A stretch of 64,000 nt of DNA from Halothiobacillus sp. 15-55-196 (GTDB lineage Bacteria; Pseudomonadota; Gammaproteobacteria; Halothiobacillales; Halothiobacillaceae): contig NCKC01000002.1 in assembly GCA_002282715.1 (NCBI GenBank), positions 32,635 through 96,634 of the forward strand, written 5' to 3'. Each line of letters begins with the position of its first letter. Position 1 is the first letter of the stretch. Positions 57,936 to 64,000 of the stretch are shown piece by piece. The position numbers were made by a program, and so were the translations under genes. The notes below the pieces were generated by a model that had not been told where the DNA came from, searched no databases, and was given only the letters and a program-made list of their open reading frames with translations.

Positions 57936-59404
57936 GCCCGCTGGTATTGGCTGTGTTTACACCGTTGGTTGGTGCTCTGGTTTTGCCCTGGTTCGGCCGT
58001 CTTTCCTTGGCCGGTTGGCTGAATGTGCTGATGAGTGCCGCTTCTCTGGTCGCCTCGATTGCTCTGGCATTCGATGTAGCCAAATCGGGCGTGGTCGCTA
58101 GTTCTTTATTTCGCGTTGATGCGTTCAATATTTTTCTCATTGTATTGACTGCTTTTGTCGGTTTTACTGCATCCATTTTTTCCCGCCCCTATATGAAGCA
58201 TATCTGCGATAACGGACGGATCAGTCCACGCGGGATGCGGCTGTACCATTCGATGTATCAGGCATTCATGTTCACCATGTTGCTGGCATTGTCGACTGAT
58301 AACCTTGGTGTCTTGTGGGTATCCGTGGAGGGCGCAACCCTGGCGACGGTGTTGCTGGTGTCCTTATACCGCACACCCGAGGCAATCGAAGCGGCTTGGA
58401 AGTATTTCATTTTGTGCGGAGTTGGCATTGCGCTGGCGTTGTTCGGTACCGTGCTGCTTTATTTTGCAGCACAGAATGTCATCCTAGATCCTTCTATAGG
58501 ATTGAACTGGAGCGTGTTGCATTCTGTAGCGTCTCAATTGCAACCGAATATCATGATCCTGGCTTTTGTATTCCTGCTGGTAGGCTATGGTACAAAGGTC
58601 GGTCTGGTGCCGATGCATCAATGGTTGCCCGATGCGCACTCGGAGGGTCCAACACCCATGTCCGCGTTGCTTTCGGGCTTACTCCTTAATGTGGCCTTGT
58701 ATGCCATAGTTCGACTGAAGATGTTGGTGGATGGCTCAATGTCAACGACACTTACACCACATCTTGCCGGTCATCTGATGATGGGATTCGGCTTGGTATC
58801 CTTTTTGGTGGCGGCATTGTTCCTTCATCGCCAGCGTGACATCAAGCGTATGTTCAGCTATTCATCGATCGAGCACATGGGCTTGATGACCTTCGCCTTC
58901 GGCCTTGGTGGGCCACTGGCCACTTTCGGCGCCTTGTTGCACATGTTGGTTCATTCGCTTACCAAATCAGCCATCTTCATAACCGTCGGCCACGCCGCTC
59001 ACATTGCCGGAACCCAATCCATCGATCACATTCGTGGCCTGATTCGTACCCAGCCTGCCGTGGGGTGGGGCTTGCTGATCGGTGTTGCTGCCATTGCCGG
59101 TTTTCCGCCATTCGGTGTATTCACCAGCGAATTTCTATTGCTGACTGCCACGATGCAAAGCCAGCCGATTTTTACTGTGGTTCTGGTGACAGGTTTGGCG
59201 ATAGCGTTTGCCGGTTTGTTTCGCCATCTTCATCCCATGGTGTACGGGCCTGCGCCCGACGGACAGCAGCCGGTGGAAGCCAACATGTTACCGGTCATCG
59301 CGCATCTTGTGATGGTGTTGTGGCTGGGGCTGTCCATTCCTCTTTTTTTGGCGCATTGGCTTGACAGAGCCACACAACTGATTTCGGGAGTGCATCTATT
59401 ATGA
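57932..59404 (+). CDS. hyfF: HyfF-like antiporter-type membrane subunit
   Basis: 490 residues (E. coli HyfF 526), polytopic, of the NuoN/MrpD-type antiporter family. It shows KVGLVPMHQWLPDAHSEGPT with LLSGLLLNVALY following, and later FSYSSIEHMGLMTFAFGLGG and FGALLHMLVHSLTKSAIFIT, all characteristic. With HyfB it gives the complex two antiporter-like subunits; the third one of E. coli hydrogenase 4 (HyfD) is absent. Overlaps with hyfE and hyfG (ATGA) indicate tight stoichiometric coupling. Confidence 0.92.
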   Translation: MSPLVLAVFTPLVGALVLPWFGRLSLAGWLNVLMSAASLVASIALAFDVAKSGVVASSLFRVDAFNIFLIVLTAFVGFTASIFSRPYMKHICDNGRISPRGMRLYHSMYQAFMFTMLLALSTDNLGVLWVSVEGATLATVLLVSLYRTPEAIEAAWKYFILCGVGIALALFGTVLLYFAAQNVILDPSIGLNWSVLHSVASQLQPNIMILAFVFLLVGYGTKVGLVPMHQWLPDAHSEGPTPMSALLSGLLLNVALYAIVRLKMLVDGSMSTTLTPHLAGHLMMGFGLVSFLVAALFLHRQRDIKRMFSYSSIEHMGLMTFAFGLGGPLATFGALLHMLVHSLTKSAIFITVGHAAHIAGTQSIDHIRGLIRTQPAVGWGLLIGVAAIAGFPPFGVFTSEFLLLTATMQSQPIFTVVLVTGLAIAFAGLFRHLHPMVYGPAPDGQQPVEANMLPVIAHLVMVLWLGLSIPLFLAHWLDRATQLISGVHLL

Positions 59405-60987
59405 GCCGTTTTGATTGGTTGCCCGGATTCATCGCATCTCTGGCAGAGGAGCGAGTAGCTATCCTGCACAGTGATCCGAACCGGCTGGCACCGGCGCATT
59501 GCTTGCTTCTCGATGCTGAAGACTGGGACGAGGGCACACGGGTCGCGTCTGCTTCCGGTTTTCGCTGGGCTGGTCTTTGGGGAGATCAGATCGGTGATCG
59601 GCTGAGAATATACACCGTGTTCGTCCACAATGGCGATTATCTGGTACTGATGACCGAGGTGCCATTGCAAGCTCCCGTATTGGCTTCACAGACTCCGTAT
59701 TTCCCAGCAGCCAACCGACTGGAGCGCCATCTGCATGACCTGCTGGGTGTCGATTTTCAGGATCATCCCGATACGCGCCGGTGGACACGCCATTGCGCTT
59801 GGGCGGAGGATGTTTATCCCCTTCGTTCGGATTTTCCCGTTGGTGGAGATTCGTCTAAACGGAGGTCCTCTGATGTTGATTATCCTTTCGGACGGATTTT
59901 GGGCAACGGTGTAAACGAAATCCCACTCGGCCCAGTTCATGGTGATATAACCGAGCCCGGCCACTTTCGTTTCCAAGCCGCCGGCGAAGAGGTACTGTCT
60001 CTGGAAGCGCGGCTTGGTTATACGCACAAGGGTATTGAAAAGATTGCGGTAGGTCGTGATGCCTCCGGGTTAGCCCGACTGGCGGGACGCGTGTCCGGCG
60101 ACTCTACCGTAGCGCACACCTGGGCAGCCTGCATGGCTATGGAGCGCGCCGCAGGTGTAGATGTACCCCCAAGAGCTCTGCATCTGCGCGCGCTGTTTGC
60201 CGAGTGCGAGCGCATCGCCAATCATTTGGGTGATATCGGCGGCATCTGCAACACAGTGGGTTTTGCGTTCGCACAGCAGCAATTTGGCCGTCTGCGCGAA
60301 CAAATGCTGCGCACCAACTTGACCGCCTTCGGTCATCGTCTGTTGATGGATGTCATTGTGCCTGGTGGTGTCTGCCGGGATCTCCCAGTGCAGTGGGAAA
60401 GCATCATCACACCGCAACTTTCCACACTCTCACGCGAGCTCGAAGATCTGCTAGATATTATCGACGACCATTCCTCTCTGAAGGATCGACTGGATGACAC
60501 GGGGTCTCTGAAGGCCGAGCTGGCGCAGATGCTGGGTGTGACCGGGTATGTAGGCAAGGCCAGTGGCCAGGATTTCGATGTCCGGCGCGATCATGGCTAT
60601 GCGCCCTATGATGGACTCGAGATGCAATCACCTTGCCGGACGCAAGGGGATGTCGCGGCCAGGCTGCAGATTAGGGCAGACGAGATACGGGTTTCGCTGA
60701 ATCTGATAGACAAACTGATCTATTCGCTTCCGATCGGTCCGATCGCGGCGGACTGGCCACAGTCGGTTCATTCAAGCGTGGGGTTGGCTGTGGTTGAAGG
60801 TTGGCGCGGTGAAATTATGAGCTTTATTCGTTTTGACGAGGATGGCCGCGTGGCTCGTTTTTTCCCGCGCGATCCGAGCTGGTTCAGTTTACCTGCGTTG
60901 GAGCATCTGGTTTTGGGCAATAACTTGCCAGACTTCGCGATCTGCCATAAATCCGTCAACATCAGCTATTCCGGGCAAGATTTGTAA
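59401..60987 (+). CDS. hyfG: HyfG-like large subunit without NiFe cysteines (Ehr type)
   Basis: 528 residues: an N-terminal NuoC-like domain (about 1-165) fused to a NuoD/hydrogenase large-subunit domain (about 170-528), as in HyfG and HycE. The fold markers are present (ARLGYTHKGIEKI at 203-215). At the place of the first hydrogenase motif RxCGxC it reads RVSGDSTVAH (230-239), with Ser232 and Ser235 instead of Cys. At the second motif DPCxxC the C-terminus reads NISYSGQDL, with Ser522 and Gly525. All four nickel ligands are therefore gone. The C-terminus also lacks the His-tagged extension cleaved during hydrogenase maturation. By family knowledge this matches Ehr complexes, whose catalytic reaction is not known. 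Confidence 0.93.
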   Translation: MSRFDWLPGFIASLAEERVAILHSDPNRLAPAHCLLLDAEDWDEGTRVASASGFRWAGLWGDQIGDRLRIYTVFVHNGDYLVLMTEVPLQAPVLASQTPYFPAANRLERHLHDLLGVDFQDHPDTRRWTRHCAWAEDVYPLRSDFPVGGDSSKRRSSDVDYPFGRILGNGVNEIPLGPVHGDITEPGHFRFQAAGEEVLSLEARLGYTHKGIEKIAVGRDASGLARLAGRVSGDSTVAHTWAACMAMERAAGVDVPPRALHLRALFAECERIANHLGDIGGICNTVGFAFAQQQFGRLREQMLRTNLTAFGHRLLMDVIVPGGVCRDLPVQWESIITPQLSTLSRELEDLLDIIDDHSSLKDRLDDTGSLKAELAQMLGVTGYVGKASGQDFDVRRDHGYAPYDGLEMQSPCRTQGDVAARLQIRADEIRVSLNLIDKLIYSLPIGPIAADWPQSVHSSVGLAVVEGWRGEIMSFIRFDEDGRVARFFPRDPSWFSLPALEHLVLGNNLPDFAICHKSVNISYSGQDL

Positions 60988-60997
60988 GGCAAGAAAC

Positions 60998-61513
60998 ATG
61001 AGCAAAATCTTTAGTAAAATTTGGCAGATTGGCACCCTCACTGAAGCCCCACCGGTTGGTGATGAGATCGAAACTCTTGGGAAAGAGGTCAAGCGAGCCA
61101 TCGAGCAGCGATTGAGTCGCAGTCTGGCGATTCGTCAAGTTGATGCAGGTTCCTGCAATGCTTGCGAGCTGGAAATTCACGCACTCGTCAATCCTTATTA
61201 TGACATCTCGCGTTTCGGCATTCACTTCGTCGCTTCGCCACGGCATGCCGACCTGTTACTGGTGACCGGCCCGGTGTCGCGGCACATGGAAACTGCGCTG
61301 CGCCGAACATGGCGCGCCATGGCCAATCCACGCTTCGTGATTGCCAGCGGCAACTGCGCCTGTAACGGTGGGGAATTCGGCAGCAATTACGCAACCTGTG
61401 GTGGCGTCAGCCGGGTCATTCCGGTGGATCTGCATCTGCCCGGTTGCCCGCCCACGCCGAACGATCTGATGCGCGGTATTCTGGCCCTGATGCGCAAGGA
61501 ACGGCCCCAGTGA
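60998..61513 (+). CDS. hyfI: HyfI-like small subunit (NuoB type)
   Basis: 171 residues. The four cysteines for the proximal (N2-like) [4Fe-4S] cluster are intact: GSCNACELE (Cys53, Cys56), SGNCACNGGEFGSNYATCGG (Cys120) and PGCPPTPND (Cys150). It can therefore still carry electrons although its HyfG partner lacks the NiFe site. The length is shorter than E. coli HyfI (252), whose C-terminus is extended. ATG 60998 lies 10 bases after the hyfG stop; the same frame runs further upstream inside hyfG without a start signal. Its stop overlaps a GTG that opens a further short frame. Confidence 0.92.
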   Translation: MSKIFSKIWQIGTLTEAPPVGDEIETLGKEVKRAIEQRLSRSLAIRQVDAGSCNACELEIHALVNPYYDISRFGIHFVASPRHADLLLVTGPVSRHMETALRRTWRAMANPRFVIASGNCACNGGEFGSNYATCGGVSRVIPVDLHLPGCPPTPNDLMRGILALMRKERPQ

Positions 61514-61677
61514 CTGTATGGCCTACGCCAACCGTGCAGGCTCAACGCCTCAAAGCTGAAGTCGCGATCATGTGCGGTGGTCTTTTAAGCCCATCTTCGT
61601 TCCCAAGCCATTTTTTCAAACAATATTTCAACGGGGATCTCATCCCGGTTGCCTCAATTAGACCACGCGCCGGGTAG
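61510..61677 (+). pseudogene. Possible truncated next gene of the Ehr operon
   Basis: A frame starts at GTG 61510 and overlaps the hyfI stop (GTGA), the same coupling seen at other junctions of this operon. It encodes about 55 residues (initial MTVWPTPTVQAQRLKAEVAI) and stops 30 bases before the IS66 left end. The first 20 or so residues could be the start of a seventh operon gene. The rest (from about 61570) looks unlike coding sequence on this strand. I infer that the gene was cut by a rearrangement linked to the mobile element. No family is recognised. Confidence 0.4.
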
Positions 61678-61746
61678 CCGCGCACATCCTGAAAGCCAAA
61701 ATGCTGCGTAAGCGTCCAGCCGCCCCATCTATGAAACTTGGGTCGT

Positions 61747-62529
61747 TTATGCTTTCTGCCTGAAGGGCAACAGTTCATCGATGCGGCTGTTGGGCCAGGT
61801 GTGTAGTTTTTCCAAGGTGTCTTTCAACCAGGCAGCCGGTTCAATGTCGTTGAGCTTGGCGGTGGCAAACAGGCTCTGAATGGCTGCTGCCCGTTTGCCT
61901 GCCCGTTCACTACCGGCGAACAACCAGATCTTCTTGCCGGGGGCAATAGGACGAATGGCATTTTCTATCCCCGCAAACAAAACAGGGTTGTCGATCGGCA
62001 GGCGTGTGGGATAGACATGCCGTTCGACAAAGAATCGGGCGGGAATGATATTGAGCTTTTCGGTGACGTCCTCACCGATCTTGACCAGATGGGCTCCACA
62101 CTGGCCGCACGGACAGGAATCGGGTTCATGCACATGGGTTTCACGCGGCAGATGATCGGGCAGAGGCTGACGACCGGCCTTAGGGCGGGGTTTGGGCGGG
62201 GCATCTGCCGGGGGTGATAACTCGGCCTCAACGGCAGCAATGTCCTCGGCCAGATCGTCTTCGAACAGGTGTAGTTGCTCGGCACTCATGGCCTCGGTTT
62301 TGGCCCCTAAGCGGATACGGCGGTAATACGCCAGCCCATGGGTCAATTTCTGGTTCTTGAGTTCCAGTGCCTTGATGGTGGCGTCTCGATGCGCCAGTGA
62401 CTCATCAAGTTTTGCCAACTCGCCATCACGCCGAGCCAGCTCAGAATCCCGCAGTTCCAGTTGCGCAATCTGCCACGCCACGGAGGGCGTTTCAGGGGAT
62501 GCGTGACCGGTTTCTGCTTTTGAAATCAT
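61747..62529 (-). pseudogene. tnpC: IS66 transposase TnpC with a large in-frame internal deletion
   Basis: 260 residues against about 500 for intact TnpC. The N-terminal part is normal: a coiled coil (about 25-65), then a zinc-binding SCPCGQCGAHLVKIGEDVTE (139-158). After residue about 174 the sequence jumps to the C-terminal end of the family (RLPIDNPVLFAGIENAIRPI, then GKKIWLFAGSERAGKRAAAI). The central RNase H-like catalytic core with the first two acidic residues is missing, so the protein cannot transpose. The frame is kept open through the deletion. It may persist as a DNA-binding remnant. Confidence 0.9.
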
Positions 62530-62594
62530 AAGGTTGATTATACCAAACCCCGGTCTTTATGGGTTGATTGTTCAAGACAAAATCTTAGAAATTC

Positions 62595-62942
62595 TCACAC
62601 TTGCCAGTGGGCCTGTGGCTTGGCGCAGAGCCTCTGCCAGTCCACCCCGGTGGTCAGCCACTGCCAGTGTTCGGCACTCATGATAAACCGATCATCCCCG
62701 GGCTTTGGCCATTAAAAATGCCCCCGGTGCAAGCGGCGCTGACAGAGCCACACCCCCGTGCCATCCCAGATCAGGAGTTTGAGTCGGGAGCGGGCCCGGT
62801 TGGTAAACCCATAAGCGGTACCATCACATGGGGGTCGGTGCAGCTGGGATTGCACCTGTTGTGAGAGGCGATCAGTCCCCCAACGCATATCCACCGGTTC
62901 TACGATCAGGAACACCTGTTCTGGGCTGATCATTTGAGCCAC
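62595..62942 (-). pseudogene. tnpB: IS66 accessory protein TnpB, broken by an in-frame stop
   Basis: The frame from ATG 62942 gives IS66 TnpB (IVEPVDMRWGTDRLSQQVQS, then IWDGTGVWLCQRRLHRGHF). It meets TAA at 62714-62712 after 76 residues. Reading on, the same frame continues WPKPGDDRFIMSAEHWQWL to TGA at 62597-62595, giving exactly 115 codons, the usual TnpB length. A single base change thus inactivated it. The start overlaps the tnpA stop by 13 bases. Confidence 0.9.
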
Positions 62943-63271
62943 CGCCCGAGCAGGCGGGCACAGCTATCCACACGGGATGCCGGGCGGTGGATCGTGACAC
63001 GAGCCGAGCGCGTGGTAATCTCAAGACTCAAAGCATCGTTGGTTGGCACAGTGACCGGTGCGGCAAGCTCGATCGGCACCAGAGGCGGGGCTGATCGGGG
63101 CATCGAGCCTGCCTGTTGACGAATCCCGCGACGCAACAGGTTGGCGTTCACCCCGTGCGCCAGTGCCACGCCGGCAACCGATGCACCGGGTTGCTGACAC
63201 AGGGTAATCAGTTGAGCCTTGAATTCAGCGGGATGGTAGCGCCGTTGGCGAGCAGAGGGTGTCAGGTTCAT
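62930..63271 (-). CDS. tnpA: IS66 accessory protein TnpA
   Basis: 113 residues. The N-terminal helix-turn-helix RRYHPAEFKAQLITLCQQPG with SVAGVALAHGVNANLLRR following is typical of IS66 TnpA (ORF1); the C-terminus carries the LEITTRSARVTIHRP region. It appears intact. ATG 63271 lies just inside an 11-bp hairpin (63273-63304). It is required with TnpB and TnpC for transposition, so by itself it is not expected to mobilise the element. Confidence 0.82.
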   Translation of the reverse strand: MNLTPSARQRRYHPAEFKAQLITLCQQPGASVAGVALAHGVNANLLRRGIRQQAGSMPRSAPPLVPIELAAPVTVPTNDALSLEITTRSARVTIHRPASRVDSCARLLGRWLK

Positions 63272-63272
63272 A

Positions 63273-63304
63273 AAAGTGTCCACTAAAAAATAGGTGGACA
63301 CTTT
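63273..63304. repeat. Perfect hairpin immediately upstream of IS66 tnpA
   Basis: Arms AAAGTGTCCAC (63273-63283) and GTGGACACTTT (63294-63304), perfect over 11 bp with a 10-base AT-rich loop. It covers the place where the tnpA ribosome site should be, so it could limit tnpA expression or be an operator. No other copy is seen in the window. Confidence 0.6.
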
Positions 63305-63353
63305 GTACCCTACTCTATACCCGTCAGAACAGGTGGGGTGGCCGGACGCTTTC

Positions 63354-64000
63354 GAGGTAACACCGGGTGTTGCCAGTCCGTTCGACAACCTCTAAGTCTT
63401 ACGCGACTGTTCCGACTGGAGGAACACTGTCCTCCAGTCGCCGGGGGCAAGTTCACTGACTGCTCTTGTGCATTAATCAGACGTGAAGTGGGGGCGTCAT
63501 GACGGACCGCTCAGGCCGAGAAGCGGACCGATGGGTTTCTTGGGGGAACATCACCTCATATTAAGCAAGGCATAGGTAGTTCTTATGTCCGACCTATGTA
63601 TCGCCCGTATTGGTCTTGAATGACGATAAACTTGGTGATGCCAATGTATGCGGCTAATGATAAGGCCGATGTAGCGACTGGCATGGCCCTGGGCAGGGCT
63701 TTGATAGTCCTTACCTGTTCACTATGTAGAGACTGTGTTCATGGCAATCATCCGATCGATCGAGCATCGTTCTGGGTGCTCAGGATTTTTTCAGATGAAA
63801 TACACGCCAACCCACCAAGGGGATTATTCTGATCTGGGGTGTTTGTCGTCGAAGAAAATCAGAAGAATCAAGACGGTCATGTAACCGCACCTTCCTACCA
63901 AACACCAAAGTGTGGGCATGGGTGTGGGCATAATCATCTAGTTTGTTTGCAATTCGCTTTAGAATCAAGCAAATAGATGTGTAAAATGGCGGAGAAAGAG
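63354..64000. other. Right-edge region without a recognised gene
   Basis: 647 bases beyond the IS66 right end. A perfect 11-bp hairpin is present at 63413-63440 (CGACTGGAGGA, loop ACACTG, TCCTCCAGTCG), and an imperfect one at 63355-63374. A 70-codon frame at 63620-63832 has no ribosome site and no recognisable family resemblance, and I do not support it. The stretch looks like decayed or mobile-element-derived DNA that continues out of the window. Confidence 0.5.

Larger units (their letters stand above)
61708..63353 (-). mobile_element. Decayed IS66-family insertion sequence
   Basis: 1646 bases, against about 2.5 kb for a full element. Terminal inverted repeats match over about 21 bases: left GTAAGCGTCCAGCCGCCCCA (61708 on), right read inward GAAAGCGTCCGGCCACCCCA (from 63353). 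It encodes tnpA (apparently whole), tnpB (broken by a stop) and tnpC (internally deleted), all on the minus strand in standard order. The expected 8-base target duplication is not found (AATGCTGC left, GAGGTAAC right), which suggests that a deletion or recombination reached a flank. Confidence 0.9.

Noticed and set aside
54311..60987. Calling the operon respiratory complex I (nuo) or a DAB-type carbon uptake system
   Set aside because: Gene order and the NuoC-NuoD fusion are of the Hyf type, NuoE/F/G/I are missing, and no DabA (DUF2309) gene accompanies the HyfB-like gene.
54311..61513. Calling the operon a functional NiFe hydrogenase 4 or formate hydrogenlyase
   Set aside because: The nickel-binding cysteines are absent from the large subunit, the HyfA and HyfH ferredoxins are missing, and there is no formate dehydrogenase or maturation gene in the window.
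61542..61778. 78-codon minus-strand frame across the IS66 left end
   Set aside because: It spans the terminal repeat and the tnpC end in another frame, so it is unlikely to be a gene.
63620..63832. 70-codon frame near the right edge
   Set aside because: It has no ribosome site, unusual composition and no recognisable family; it lies in DNA that looks decayed.

Overview
The window looks like chromosomal DNA of a gammaproteobacterium. The gene order tig-tRNA-Leu / clpP-clpX-lon-hupB-ppiD, the RF2 recoding site, and the Lon, Ffh, BipA and DapF proteins are all of that type. A tkt-gap-pgk-pyk-fba cluster with a CbbA-like class II aldolase, plus a hydrogenase-4-like membrane complex, would suit an autotrophic, perhaps sulfur-oxidising, lineage such as the Halothiobacillus group. 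That placement is inference: no Rubisco, carboxysome or sulfur-oxidation gene lies here.

Layout. 1-13.3 kb, mostly minus strand: a cut-off HAD phosphatase, apbC/mrp, lysS, prfB (programmed +1 frameshift), rsmE, bioA, an NfeD/lipoprotein/SPFH membrane-quality module, then the S-adenosylmethionine cycle (metK, an S-adenosylhomocysteine riboswitch with intrinsic terminator, ahcY, metF) and an orphan PhnD-like binding protein. 13.5-26.4 kb, plus strand: a thioredoxin-fold protein, the central carbon cluster tkt-gap-pgk-pyk-fba closed by a terminator, then ppx-recJ and an HD-GYP protein. 26.4-38.9 kb: dacB, ppnP, an AcfC-like binding protein, a YkgJ cysteine-cluster protein, an unusual yejA-lipoprotein-paiB-yejB-yejE peptide-transport operon without yejF, fabI and ppiD. 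39-50.7 kb: hupB, lon, clpX, clpP, tig, tRNA-Leu(UAG), ffh, typA, a degenerate HAD-like protein and dapF. 51.1-52.6 kb: a FadL-type porin.

52.8-64 kb is the accessory end. A LysR regulator is divergent from a tightly overlapped operon: an 87-residue orphan, then HyfB, C, E, F, G and I homologues. Both CxxC pairs that hold the NiFe centre of hydrogenases are replaced in the HyfG homologue (Ser/Ser and Ser/Gly), while the small subunit keeps its [4Fe-4S] cysteines. No ferredoxin-type subunit and no maturation gene is present. It is therefore read as an energy-converting-hydrogenase-related (Ehr) ion pump and not as a hydrogenase. The operon ends in what looks like a broken seventh gene, followed by a decayed IS66 element.

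The window is also dotted with short non-coding palindromic elements of MITE type: 3241-3401, 21422-21559, 27951-28068, 35619-35782, about 36610-36665, 52806-52958 and 53904-54048. They fall into several terminal-repeat families, some share an internal core, and several touch genes. They supply part of the ppnP stop codon, the 3' end of lysR and apparently the ribosome binding site of the Ehr operon.
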